DNA from: Nostoc sp. 'Lobaria pulmonaria (5183) cyanobiont'
GTDB lineage: Bacteria > Cyanobacteriota > Cyanobacteriia > Cyanobacteriales > Nostocaceae
Assembly (NCBI RefSeq): GCF_002949795.1
Contig: NZ_CP026692.1
Coordinates: 3,208,545 to 3,272,544 of the forward strand
DNA: 64,000 bases
Direction: 5' to 3'
In this document: positions 43,522 through 52,676 of the stretch, in pieces
Numbering within the stretch: position 1 is the stretch's first letter
Layout of the letters: the number at the start of each line of letters is the position of its first letter
Program-made: the position numbers and the translations under genes
The notes under the pieces: model-generated
Seen by the model: the letters and a program-made list of their open reading frames with translations, nothing else
Told to the model about the DNA's origin: nothing
The model's database searches: none

Positions 43522-44234
43522 TGTTTAGTCTGATATGGAGAATTCTATATACTAGATTAAATCGTAATATTTTTATAAAAATAGTACAAAACTATTCTAA
43601 TGTTTTATTAATGGAGTTTAATCCAATGGGTGTAGTGCAATAGCCTATCTCATATTGGGATTCTATCAATTCAGTAATGGTTTTGAAACTGAGAATTAAG
43701 ATTTTCCATTATTATTAGGATTATTTTTTAATAAGATATTATTCTGGCGCATGAATGGAGATTTGCATTGTTAAATTGTGGCAGCGATCGTAATTTGGGC
43801 AAACTACATAACTTTTAAGTTTATTAAATAGTTTTTTGGCTATTTAAAATGACTTAGCCACAAAATTATACCTTAAATTTTTAGATTTAACCCATACACT
43901 CAACAATTAAATATGATACGACCATGTACAAATCGAGCAAATCAGCTATACAGCGTATTTAAAGTTACTGAAGTACACAACGATTTGTCTCAAAGCCAGG
44001 TATAAAGCCTGTTTTACTTCTGACTCCTGTTAGCGCAGCCCATTCTGAATTCTGAATTCTGCTGTCAGGAGTCTCTACCTCCTGTATTCTGCTTCAAAAC
44101 CCGTAACTTTGTAATTCATGCAAAAGAAAACTGCTGTAAGTCCTAAGTACTTTCTATTCAGAAGTCAGTGGATTAACCTGATAACATACCAAAAAGAAAT
44201 TGCTGTGGCTACAAATAGACAACTAACAAATTGA
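43522..44234. other. Long AT-rich spacer upstream of the PEP-synthase-like gene
   Basis: About 710 bases without a recognised gene. It contains repeat-like GAATTCTGAATTCTG copies at 44047-44060 and CAGGAGTCTCTACCTCCTG (44069-44086), a hairpin-forming palindrome. I see no RNA gene. Confidence 0.4.
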
Positions 44235-46580
44235 GTGAATAAACTCTACTGGCTAGATCAAATTAAACTACAAGACCGCGCCAAAGTAGGTGACAAAGCC
44301 TTTTACTTGAGCAAAATTATCCAGCGTGGCTATCCGGTGATGCCTGGTTTTGTAATTTCGGCGGAAATTTTGCGGCAATTTCTCGAAAATCTCAATAGTT
44401 CCGAATCATTAGTCGCTGACTTACCTTATTCTTCGTTACACCTGGATGTAACTAATTGGCGTCAACTTCAGCAGGTGGCTAGTCGCTTGCGCCAAGAAAT
44501 TCTGACTGCAACTGTGGCACAGCAGTGGGTAAGTACAATTTTCCAAGCAGCTAGAGAATGGCAAACTAGCTGTTTGATTCTTCGGCCAACTTTGGCAGTA
44601 TCGACTGCTAACCCAGGTATGAAGAATATATCGGGTTTGCTGGAGTCGGTATTTTGCCAGTGCGAACCGGAAGCGATCGCTTTGGCTCTAAAGTGTACCT
44701 GGAGCCAAATATTTCGGGCCAGAAGTCTATTATATTGGCAGCACTCAGGAATTAATCTCCAACAAATTAATCTCGCAGTTTTGGTGCAACCTGTTGAGAA
44801 TGCGATCGCCAGTGGCTCGCTCACAACCAATTCCTCTGGGTGGAAAATTGAAGCTACTTGGGGATTAGGAATTGCGGTAGCTCAAGGCGAAGTACAGCCA
44901 GATGTTTACTACATTCAACCAGAAACTGGGGTTGTGCTTGAGCAAAAACTGGGCAATAAAATGCTGGCTTATGGTGTTGATGCAGCATCTGGAGCTTTTT
45001 CGCAACCCATACCCAACTTATTGCTAACACTAGATCGCACTTGTCTGATTACCTATCTACTTCCAGAAGCTCAACAAAAACAGTACTCTTTACAAGAAGA
45101 ATACTTACAACAAATAATTTCTCTGGGAACTCAACTAGTAAGTGAACTAGGTAAAACCTTTACGATTAAATGGACTATCACTCAACAAAATACATCTGGC
45201 AAGCTCTACATCACACAAGTTAGTCCTTCACAATCTATAATTCCCCACTCACACTTCATTCGGGGACTAGGAGCAGCCGGGGGACGGGTTATAGCCACTG
45301 CCCTGGTAATTATTAATCCGCAACAGAAACCCGAACAATTACCCAAGGGAGTGATTTTAGTAGTACCAACAGTTACACCTGATTGGTTGCCCTTATTGCA
45401 ACAAGTTGGTGGTATTATCACAGAACAAGGGGGATTAACCAGTCACGCGGCAATTCTGGCTAGAGAATTGGGTATTGCAGCAGTAGTCAACGTAACATCT
45501 GCCACAACTTTAATCCAAACTGGCGAACGACTGCTGCTTGATGGCGACAGAGGAGAAGTTTATCGCATCAAAGGAGACTCAAAGGAGGAGATGGACAAAG
45601 GCAGAGAAGAAAATCTTCTTTCCTCCCATCACCTTAACCCGAAAGCGCCCTATGCTTCTGTTACGTCTCATCTACCTATGATTGCTACCCAACTGCTGGT
45701 TAACTTGAGTCAGTCCACTTTAATAGAACAAGTGCAAAACCTGCCTGTGGATGGAGTGGGATTGTTGCGCTCAGAATTGATGATACTAAATATATTGAAC
45801 GGGCAACATCCCAATAGTTGGATTTTAAGCGGGCGTCAGGCAGAATTGTTAGAGCTATGGTCAGAGCAGATTATGCAGTTTGCCCGTGCCTTTGCACCAA
45901 GACCAGTTTTTTATCGTTCTTTAGATTGGCGATCGCAGGATTTACCATCATTGCGTGATAGTTCAGAATATTCGCCCCAATCGATGTTAGGTGAACGCGG
46001 CACCTTTAGCTATTTACAAAATCCCGCAGTCTTTGAGCTAGAACTGAAAGCTTTGGTGAGTGTACAGCAAGCTGGCTACACTAATGTAAACCTGCTGTTG
46101 CCCTTTGTGCGGACTGTGGAAGAATTTGTCTTTTGTCGTCGCAAAGTTGAGCAAGCTCTTTTAACCGAGGTGGTGCAGTTTCAATTGTGGATGATGGCAG
46201 AAGTGCCAAGTGTCTTGTTTTTATTACCAGAATATGTTAATGCAGGTGTGGCGGGAATTTCTATTGGTACAAATGACCTGACCCAATTATTGCTAGGAGT
46301 AGATCGAGAACAAGGACAGCTAGCAAAAGTATTTAATGAACGTCATCCAGCAGTTATGGGTGCGATCGCTCAACTGATCCAAATGGCTAAAAGTGCTGAT
46401 ATACCTTGTTCAATCTGCGGTCAAGCACCAGCCCTCTATCCAGAAATTATTGATAAGTTAGTGGAATGGGGTATTACTTCCATTTCTGTTGAACCGGAAG
46501 CAATCGAGCGAACATATCAAGCGATCGCTCGTGCTGAGCAACGTCTAATTTTAGCAGCAGCACGCCGAAAACTGCATTAG
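44235..46580 (+). CDS. Divergent PEP-synthase/PPDK-like protein
   Basis: A 781-residue protein with the layout of phosphoenolpyruvate synthase: an N-terminal ATP-grasp-like domain, a phosphohistidine swivel domain and a C-terminal PEP-binding TIM barrel. The swivel keeps the catalytic His in GIITEQGGLTSHAAILAREL. The barrel keeps GVGLLRSEL, GISIGTNDLTQLLLGVDRE and a CSICGQAP end with the catalytic Cys. In the ATP-grasp domain, however, the usual RSSA..ED is replaced by ILRPTLAVSTANPG, and the barrel is shortened, so it may not make PEP from pyruvate. Start is GTG at 44235. No partner gene. Confidence 0.78.
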   Translation: MNKLYWLDQIKLQDRAKVGDKAFYLSKIIQRGYPVMPGFVISAEILRQFLENLNSSESLVADLPYSSLHLDVTNWRQLQQVASRLRQEILTATVAQQWVSTIFQAAREWQTSCLILRPTLAVSTANPGMKNISGLLESVFCQCEPEAIALALKCTWSQIFRARSLLYWQHSGINLQQINLAVLVQPVENAIASGSLTTNSSGWKIEATWGLGIAVAQGEVQPDVYYIQPETGVVLEQKLGNKMLAYGVDAASGAFSQPIPNLLLTLDRTCLITYLLPEAQQKQYSLQEEYLQQIISLGTQLVSELGKTFTIKWTITQQNTSGKLYITQVSPSQSIIPHSHFIRGLGAAGGRVIATALVIINPQQKPEQLPKGVILVVPTVTPDWLPLLQQVGGIITEQGGLTSHAAILARELGIAAVVNVTSATTLIQTGERLLLDGDRGEVYRIKGDSKEEMDKGREENLLSSHHLNPKAPYASVTSHLPMIATQLLVNLSQSTLIEQVQNLPVDGVGLLRSELMILNILNGQHPNSWILSGRQAELLELWSEQIMQFARAFAPRPVFYRSLDWRSQDLPSLRDSSEYSPQSMLGERGTFSYLQNPAVFELELKALVSVQQAGYTNVNLLLPFVRTVEEFVFCRRKVEQALLTEVVQFQLWMMAEVPSVLFLLPEYVNAGVAGISIGTNDLTQLLLGVDREQGQLAKVFNERHPAVMGAIAQLIQMAKSADIPCSICGQAPALYPEIIDKLVEWGITSISVEPEAIERTYQAIARAEQRLILAAARRKLH

Positions 46581-47267
46581 TTAGGAATGATTCAATGATT
46601 CTAGGCGTGACAGCCATGTGTTGAAGTGGGGACACCTGCTTCGAATTACTTCTAGTCCAATTTGTTCAGCCAACTGTGGTCCAAAAGCAGACTTCGCTTT
46701 TTCATAATCAGGAAACCGAGCGATGATGCGTTTACTCGGAGCTGTCTGCTGTCCGTCGTTGATCAACTCAGGTGTCTCATATTGATTAGCGATCGCGTTA
46801 AGAGCCTCAATTTCCTTTGTGCGATCAGCATAAAGATATTCAAAGCACATTGGATCAGCAAAAAGGTATGCCTCGTATTCATGTAATTGAATGTACGGGA
46901 TAAAGCGGTAATCACTGATATCCTTTGCAAACTGTTGCTCTAAAAATTCAACTCGCTCTATGGGATTTTGGCGCAAACTCTCAGACTCAGCTAATCCCGG
47001 AAAATCAGGATGGATAGCATACAAATCAATCATCGTAGTGAAGAATACATCAAGGTTACTATCTTCCTTGAGCGATCGCAGAATATCGTTTTTCATTGGC
47101 GCGTAATTGCGTCCACCGCCACGATGCACCTTCCCCTTATTCCTGGCGTGAGCGATCAGCCGAGGGTAGTGCATAAACACTTCATGTTGAGCTAAGTGCG
47201 GTTTTATCAAAGTGTCGGCGAATGTCTGCTCGGTTTGTCCTTCAGCAAATAGGTAGAGGCGCATCAT
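46581..47267 (-). CDS. DUF4276 protein, TOPRIM-like nuclease candidate
   Basis: DUF4276 protein of 228 residues. The start is the ATG at 47267, which overlaps the last base of the stop codon of the ATPase gene upstream, so the pair is translationally coupled. The N-terminus reads RLYLFAEGQTEQTFADTLI; an acidic EGxTE at this place and the later TTMIDLYAIHPDFPG recall the Glu and Asp of TOPRIM folds in OLD-type nucleases and in AriB of PARIS. A conserved LHEYEAYLFADP follows. DUF4276 is usually next to AAA ATPases (family knowledge). Nuclease activity is inferred. Confidence 0.75.
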   Translation of the reverse strand: MMRLYLFAEGQTEQTFADTLIKPHLAQHEVFMHYPRLIAHARNKGKVHRGGGRNYAPMKNDILRSLKEDSNLDVFFTTMIDLYAIHPDFPGLAESESLRQNPIERVEFLEQQFAKDISDYRFIPYIQLHEYEAYLFADPMCFEYLYADRTKEIEALNAIANQYETPELINDGQQTAPSKRIIARFPDYEKAKSAFGPQLAEQIGLEVIRSRCPHFNTWLSRLESLNHS

Positions 47268-48367
47268 TAATGTGGTCCTCCCCCAATGATATTTTTCTCC
47301 CAGACTTCTCCTAGACTGTACTCGTCGAGCCAAGTTTCTAATACTGTGGGATTGAGCCGCTTAAATTGCGACTCCTTGCCCTCTCGGTTTACCGCAATCA
47401 CATCTTCTGGATCAAAATTATCTAAGAAGGAGCTCGATTGGGTGCTGATGAGGATTTGCGTATGGAGCGAAGCCTTGCTAAACAAGGCAGCCATAACATT
47501 TAGAGCATAGGGGTGAAGACCTAATTCTGGCTCATCAACAACGATGAGTTCTGGTAGTTTATCTTCTGGCTGTAAGAGCAGTGTTACAAGACATATAGCG
47601 CGTAAAGTGCCATCTGAAAATTGATGGGGTCCAAATACCCCATCAGACTCTTTTTCTTGCCAGTTCAGAATGACACGATTAGATGCATCTGGCTCAAGAA
47701 CAAAGTCATGGAAAAATGGTGCAATTAAACGGATTGTTCCGATGATACGTTGATAAGCTGAAATATTTTCTTCGCGGAATTTCAGAAGTAATGCAGCTAA
47801 ATTTCCGGCATCATGCATGAGCCATCGGTTATCGCCAATGTAACAGGATTGCCGCACTCCCGCTGTAGAAGATGTATCGTGAAAGTGATATACACGGCAA
47901 CGATCAAGCAAGTACTTGAGAGCTTTGGCTGTTTGTTTACCTTCCTCTGCTGCTTCACTAATTTTTGTTTCCTGATGCCCTGCACCCAAGTGGTCAATTC
48001 TTGGGGATGTCCTACCCGTTTGCAGAAAGCTCAATGTCTCCTCAGCAAAGAACAGCGTATCACCAGCGGCATAGAATAACCGCAGATGATAGGTATCCAC
48101 CCCGTTTTCGACTTCAAATTCCAATTTTGCTTCTATCTGAGGAGTTATCTTGGCTCCAAAGTGCAAGAGGGACTGAGCACGCCCTGACATACCGATATAT
48201 TGTTGGAAGCGTCCAGCCATCATCTCATTAAGCATCTTGAAGAACGAGATGAGATTGCTTTTGCCTGCTCCATTTGCTCCAATCAAAATATTTAAGGGGC
48301 GCAACTCAATATCCATCGCCTTAATAGACTTGAATCCGTTAAGGGTTAATCGTTGCAGCCTGTTCAA
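47267..48367 (-). CDS. AAA_21/RecF-like ATPase coupled to DUF4276
   Basis: A 366-residue ATPase of the ABC/SMC-like AAA_21 type. It has Walker A LIGANGAGKSNLISFFKMLN (about 28-47), the signature FSDGTLRAICLVTLLLQ, Walker B LIVVDEPELGLHPYAL and the sensor/D-loop region ILISTQSSSFLDNF. It is short, with no coiled coil arm of RecN/SMC length. The stop overlaps the start of the DUF4276 gene. This ATPase-plus-TOPRIM-like pair parallels known antiphage systems such as PARIS, Gabija-like and OLD, but I cannot match it to a named one. Confidence 0.82.
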   Translation of the reverse strand: MNRLQRLTLNGFKSIKAMDIELRPLNILIGANGAGKSNLISFFKMLNEMMAGRFQQYIGMSGRAQSLLHFGAKITPQIEAKLEFEVENGVDTYHLRLFYAAGDTLFFAEETLSFLQTGRTSPRIDHLGAGHQETKISEAAEEGKQTAKALKYLLDRCRVYHFHDTSSTAGVRQSCYIGDNRWLMHDAGNLAALLLKFREENISAYQRIIGTIRLIAPFFHDFVLEPDASNRVILNWQEKESDGVFGPHQFSDGTLRAICLVTLLLQPEDKLPELIVVDEPELGLHPYALNVMAALFSKASLHTQILISTQSSSFLDNFDPEDVIAVNREGKESQFKRLNPTVLETWLDEYSLGEVWEKNIIGGGPH

Positions 48368-48510
48368 AAGTCGGTCTCCTGAATTTATAAATCAAAGTAT
48401 ATTAAGTAGAATCTTGGTCATTTTACCTTGTTATTATGCAAGGAGCGAATAATAATCATTGTTGGTGTTGTATATAGCACATTCAACTTTATACAACACC
48501 GCGAAAATAC

Positions 48511-49626
48511 TCAATATCGATAAATCGCTGCAACGGCTGTGCTATATGGAATTTGTTCAAAGGGAATAGCGTAAACCGTGCCACCATTTAATAAAGTATG
48601 AGCAGCAACAAAATCCAACAAATCCTCATCACCAGCTTCTTTTTCTGGGTGCAAATAAACCGTTTCTGAGGTTGGATCGAATAAACCCCACTGTTGCTGA
48701 CCAACTGCAACTAGTAATGAATCCACGCGTTGGTAATAAGCTGCTGAGACAATTTCTTCAAGCTTGTTAGATGCTTTACCAGTATCACCACCAAACAATT
48801 CGTGAAATTGCTCTAAAGCATCTTGTTGCGACTTTTGAAAATCAGCCTCGACAATCGGCCAAGCTTGGTTATGTAACTCTTGGGCGCTGAGAATTTCTGG
48901 ATTACCGGTGATAGCTTCATCCATCAAATGCTGGTAAGTATTTGCCTGTCTATAGAGAGGCAAGAGATACTCTACCCCAGCCAACACCAAAGGCGCTTTT
49001 TGCACTCGCAGTTTCTCGTGTAATGCGCCACCAACAATTTGAAAGAATTGGAGGATGTCTTCTTGGTGTTTATCCTTTTCAGGGCTTCCCTGTCCGTGAA
49101 ACGTGCCTGGTTGCGAAAAAGTATTGCTGGTTCCCCCTTTTGATGTTGCGATGCGGAACTGGCCTTCTTTAGCAGTCTCGTCTCTTTGCAAAGCTTTATC
49201 TAGACTTTTAGGGAGATTTTCTACTCCCACTTCATTGATGCTGTAGCGTGTTCCTTCAAAGAACCTGACATCTTGTTGGCTCAAAGCCAGTATATAGAAG
49301 CGACCATTGCCATTTAAAATTGGCAGCAGTGGCTTGATGTGAAATCGGTCTGTAACCACGACCAACTCTTGAAAATCAATTGGCAGGGTATAATAGCGAA
49401 AAATATTTTCAGAAATAAAAATCGCCAGTCCTTGCTCTCCCATTTGCTCCCAAAACTCTTGGGTATCAAGTTCATGGGATTTTTCTAACAATGCGATCGC
49501 ATTTTTCTCCTCCAAACCCGCATCAATTAAACGAGTCTCCGCTTCCTTGACCAAATTTTTAAAGCGAATTGGGTCTTGTCGCACTTCTGGCCCGGCTGGG
49601 TGCGTTGGCATATTAAATGGAAACAC
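48511..49626 (-). CDS. baeRF-family protein (archaeo-eukaryotic release factor-like)
   Basis: A 371-residue protein of the bacterial aeRF1-like (baeRF) type, apparently family 3. The recognisable parts are GLAIFISENIFRYYTLPIDF, FHIKPLLPILNGNGRFYILA, FFQIVGGALHEKL with LVLAGVEYLLPLYRQAN, the domain that resembles release factor domain 2-3, and DFVAAHTLLNGGTVYAIP. baeRF proteins are thought to act on ribosomes in stress or conflict; no activity is established. It precedes the AAA-DUF4276 pair on the same strand, about 140 bases away, so a functional link is possible but not shown. Confidence 0.7.
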   Translation of the reverse strand: MFPFNMPTHPAGPEVRQDPIRFKNLVKEAETRLIDAGLEEKNAIALLEKSHELDTQEFWEQMGEQGLAIFISENIFRYYTLPIDFQELVVVTDRFHIKPLLPILNGNGRFYILALSQQDVRFFEGTRYSINEVGVENLPKSLDKALQRDETAKEGQFRIATSKGGTSNTFSQPGTFHGQGSPEKDKHQEDILQFFQIVGGALHEKLRVQKAPLVLAGVEYLLPLYRQANTYQHLMDEAITGNPEILSAQELHNQAWPIVEADFQKSQQDALEQFHELFGGDTGKASNKLEEIVSAAYYQRVDSLLVAVGQQQWGLFDPTSETVYLHPEKEAGDEDLLDFVAAHTLLNGGTVYAIPFEQIPYSTAVAAIYRY

Positions 49627-49930
49627 AATTTCCTTTTGGCTGTTCTATTAATGTCTTGATTTCCTCTTTCGAGATTAATTGCATATTAGATCCCTCCTAT
49701 CAACATGACTAGATAGACCAAACCAGACCATCGATATTCAACGATCTGATAGGACGTTATTCTCAAGTGATGGCGGTTGAAGTTCAACCGTTTGCTTCTG
49801 AGTTTATTTCACCTCAAGGAGAGTTTAGTTGAAGGAAAGTTTAGTTGCATCTTTCTTTTGATAGGCAATATTCCTCAAGGGAATTACTAATTAAAACCCC
49901 AAATTTAAAAGCCAAAATCGCCACGTCGAA
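49627..49930. other. Spacer with a cluster of repeat-like bases
   Basis: Divergent or same-strand spacer of about 300 bases without a recognised gene. A GAAGTTCAACC-type sequence and GGAGAGTTTAGTTGAAGGAAAGTTTAGTTG, a short direct repeat of AGTTTAGTTG, are visible at about 49818-49847. Confidence 0.35.
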
Positions 49931-50587
49931 TCAAATGTTTGGCGTATTAGAGTTTGTGCGTCCTGAGTTTATCCCTATTTTGCTATTTGATTGGCTAAGA
50001 CCTAAAGTTACTCGTTTCATAATCCAGTACAAACACGCAAGTACCACAAAGGTGATAGCAATAATCACTAAGGGCTGTTTTCCTAGAATTTCTTCTACCC
50101 CCTTGGTAAGTACGGCATCGGGTTGAGTAATAAAATCCCAACTGTTAAAACGCAAAAATCGTCCCCAATAAACACCAACAGCACAGAGAAAATGTGTAAT
50201 TGTCTCAACGCGCCAAATCCATTGGCTCTTACCGATGCGATGTAAGTAGTGACCCCAATTAATTAACGATATTACATAAGCTTCTAGTCCACTTAAAATT
50301 ACTAGCAAATACAGAGGAATAAGTACTAAAGTAATCATCCACACCGATTGAATCGTGCGGATATCATCTATCAAGTGAATTACATCGGTCAACAAATACG
50401 GTGCATTTGGTAAGAAAGCATAGAAAACTAAGAATCCTAGCCACCAAAGCCAAGTGCCACCGCGCCTCATGCGAAATAGCCAGACACTCAAAGCCAAAGG
50501 TATAAAAGCCAGAAACAAATTCCAAGTCATCCAACTCATATTAATTCGCAAGACTTGCACGACTTTGGCTATCAATTCTTCTTTCAT
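49931..50587 (-). CDS. DUF1361 membrane protein
   Basis: A 218-residue membrane protein of the DUF1361 family with about six helices. The signature is WNLFLAFIPLALSVWLFRM, then FLVFYAFLPNAPYLLTDVIH and IDDIR, with GLEAYVISLINWGHYLHRIG and LRFNSWDFI further on. Function unknown. The ATG at 50587 is close to a divergent region. Transcription ends near AT-rich sequence at about 49900. Confidence 0.85.
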   Translation of the reverse strand: MKEELIAKVVQVLRINMSWMTWNLFLAFIPLALSVWLFRMRRGGTWLWWLGFLVFYAFLPNAPYLLTDVIHLIDDIRTIQSVWMITLVLIPLYLLVILSGLEAYVISLINWGHYLHRIGKSQWIWRVETITHFLCAVGVYWGRFLRFNSWDFITQPDAVLTKGVEEILGKQPLVIIAITFVVLACLYWIMKRVTLGLSQSNSKIGINSGRTNSNTPNI

Positions 50588-51184
50588 AGGTGCTTACTCG
50601 GAAGATGTTTGATTGATGTATATTCACTTTGTAGTGTTAGTGTTAACCTTAGCGATCGAGTTTTTGTAGCCTCCAAGAAAATTAATTTCCTCCAACATCA
50701 GACAAGATTTTTGTGTCAGTTAGAAGTAAATGCATACTCTTATATAGCAATCCGATTTGATTCCTGAATTACTCGTAGAGACTAAGGACTGGGGACTGGG
50801 AAGAAGGAATAAAGGTGTACTGAGTTTTTTTCAAAAATCAAATATGAGTCCTATATGTCCAAAATTTAGAGTTTTTGTGTATTTTATGCTGGAGGATGAA
50901 ATTTATCAATCAATCGCCTCAAGCCACTAGTATAGCCAGAAAATCATCAGGGTAAAATATACCACCGAAAGCTAGTCTGAGCAACAAAAACGCCGCTAAT
51001 AACTGATGCTGGACTTTTTTAATTGCAATATTGCCCCTGTGCTAACTATTATATTGATTTCATTTTGCCCTGCTAGAGTTCCAGAAGCACCCAAAATTTT
51101 TGTCAAGTTAGCCTTTGCTTAGGGGCGGGTGAGATGCCCACCCAACAAGAAGTAGTTGGATATTTTTTATTTGAAAGTCCCTAA
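50588..51184. other. Long spacer
   Basis: About 600 bases with no recognised gene, RNA or strong hairpin. It contains a GACTAAGGACTGGGGACTGGG repeat-like stretch (around 50779-50799). Confidence 0.35.
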
Positions 51185-51805
51185 CTAACGCACTAGCACT
51201 CGACTACGAGGGCCGATCGCTTGTTTGGGTGAGGTGGGTATTGTACAACTCTTGGCATAATCCTGTGAACAAGCAGCTTGAGCAAGGGTTGCAGGGTTGA
51301 CTACTACTTGATTGACCTCTAGAGAATTACCGTTACTGAATTCCATATTAGGTGTAGTAGAAAGTGATGGAGAATTAGATTCAGATGTATACGTTGCAGG
51401 TGTTGAGGAAGCGATCGCATTACCATCACTGACTACAGGAGCAGGAGCGATCGCATTACCATCAATTACTAATGGGGGAATGGGTGTATTACCACTACCA
51501 GTAGTTGGTGCAGGAGTTATGAGAGTTGCAGTTGCAGGTACTTTGATTTCTATTCTTGCGAGGGGTGAGTTAGTCATTTCCAAAGATGTCACCTTTGGCG
51601 AACCTGGGAGATCGGATTTGAAATCAAAGACTGTGGGGGTTGCACCACCATTGCGATTGCTTGAGCAATCCTCTGGTAGAATTCGACAACTCAGTGAGAT
51701 AGAACAACTATTTCGTGGGAGTTGTAGAGAGGTGAGGTGAATGGAGGGCGATAATCGTCGGCTGAACAACTCAGCGTCTACGCACAATAAAACCATTACA
51801 GCCAT
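51185..51805 (-). CDS. Low-complexity Pro/Ser/Thr/Asn-rich hypothetical protein
   Basis: Not recognised. The 206-residue frame has a cysteine-containing N-terminal part (SCSISLSCRILPEDCSSN), a long central low-complexity stretch rich in Pro, Thr, Ser and Asn, and a tail with AACSQDYAKSC. No signal peptide or membrane helix is clear. A competing frame on the other strand (51312-51740) is nearly as long, so coding is uncertain. It may be the worn end of a surface or adhesin-type gene. Confidence 0.35.
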   Translation of the reverse strand: MAVMVLLCVDAELFSRRLSPSIHLTSLQLPRNSCSISLSCRILPEDCSSNRNGGATPTVFDFKSDLPGSPKVTSLEMTNSPLARIEIKVPATATLITPAPTTGSGNTPIPPLVIDGNAIAPAPVVSDGNAIASSTPATYTSESNSPSLSTTPNMEFSNGNSLEVNQVVVNPATLAQAACSQDYAKSCTIPTSPKQAIGPRSRVLVR

Positions 51806-52085
51806 ATTATGAAGCGGTGCGGCGATCGCACCCTCAACAAATTAAAAATGGGCATTCTTCATCATTCAAAATCTCTGGCGTTAAGCCGCTTTGTGCGGCT
51901 CGTGTGCCAATTTCATCCATTGTCTGCCCCAATACTTTTCGGGTTTTGGGGGAAAAGGAAAGGGTTTGGATTTACCTTTAGCCCAAGCTCAGTAACCTTT
52001 CCCCAGACCAAAAAAGAGATTATTGGGTTTATCCGAAAAGTATTGCCTCCGCACCTCTGCCTATGTGCCCAATGCCCCAGATAGA

Positions 52086-52562
52086 TTATTCTGGCTCGCT
52101 ACAATACTTATTCATCTGATTCACTAACGTATCTGACTGTTTGCCAATATCTGTAGCTGTTGTCAGTGCTGAATCAATTTCGGCTCTCGCCTTTTGGATT
52201 TTTTCTCTCCCAGATTCAGAGGCTTCTGCTGTCTTGGTTGCACCAAGGGCTTTACCTGCTTTAGCGATCGCTTGACTAAGATTTTGAAAAATCTTCACAA
52301 AATCGCTTTGAAATTCTTTCAGTTTCGGATCTGTTAGCTTCAGTTCTCCAATGGATTTGGTCACAAAGTCTAAATCTTTAGATAGCTGTATGCTAGTTAT
52401 TACTTGCGATCCTTTATTTTTATCAATTAGAGAAGTTCCAGCATTCACGACTCGAATCAGTCGCTGGCACTGGGAAACTTTATTGTCGCTGCAACTAGTA
52501 ATGCATAAAGCAATACTTAGGCTCACAGGAGCAAGAACAGTATATTTATGTAAAACAGACAT
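52086..52562 (-). CDS. Small predicted lipoprotein, helical
   Basis: Starts best at the Met of MSVLHKYTV (52562); the frame runs further to 52589. A hydrophobic signal (VLAPVSLSIALCITSC) ends in a lipobox-like ITSC, so the mature protein is a lipoprotein of about 135 residues. It is almost all helical with charged repeats (KTAEASESGREKIQKARAEI, LTTATDIGKQSDTL). No family recognised. It is downstream of a decayed cobalt-transporter gene, on the same strand. Confidence 0.6.
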   Translation of the reverse strand: MSVLHKYTVLAPVSLSIALCITSCSDNKVSQCQRLIRVVNAGTSLIDKNKGSQVITSIQLSKDLDFVTKSIGELKLTDPKLKEFQSDFVKIFQNLSQAIAKAGKALGATKTAEASESGREKIQKARAEIDSALTTATDIGKQSDTLVNQMNKYCSEPE

Positions 52563-52676
52563 TAACACCCCAACAGCAATCAAACCCACAATATAGTATC
52601 CAATATTACGGGTAAAAGAGGTATTAGGATTAGGGGAGAGGTGATCGGGAATAATCTGTATTCTGTAACCTATAAC

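Noticed and set aside
47268..47333. Longer N-terminus for the DUF4276 protein
   Set aside because: The extra 22 codons overlap the end of the ATPase gene and do not match the family start RLYLFAEGQTE.
51312..51740. 142-codon plus-strand frame opposite the low-complexity gene
   Set aside because: Antisense to a similarly weak frame. It has no recognisable domain and its low-complexity composition follows from the repeats in the DNA.
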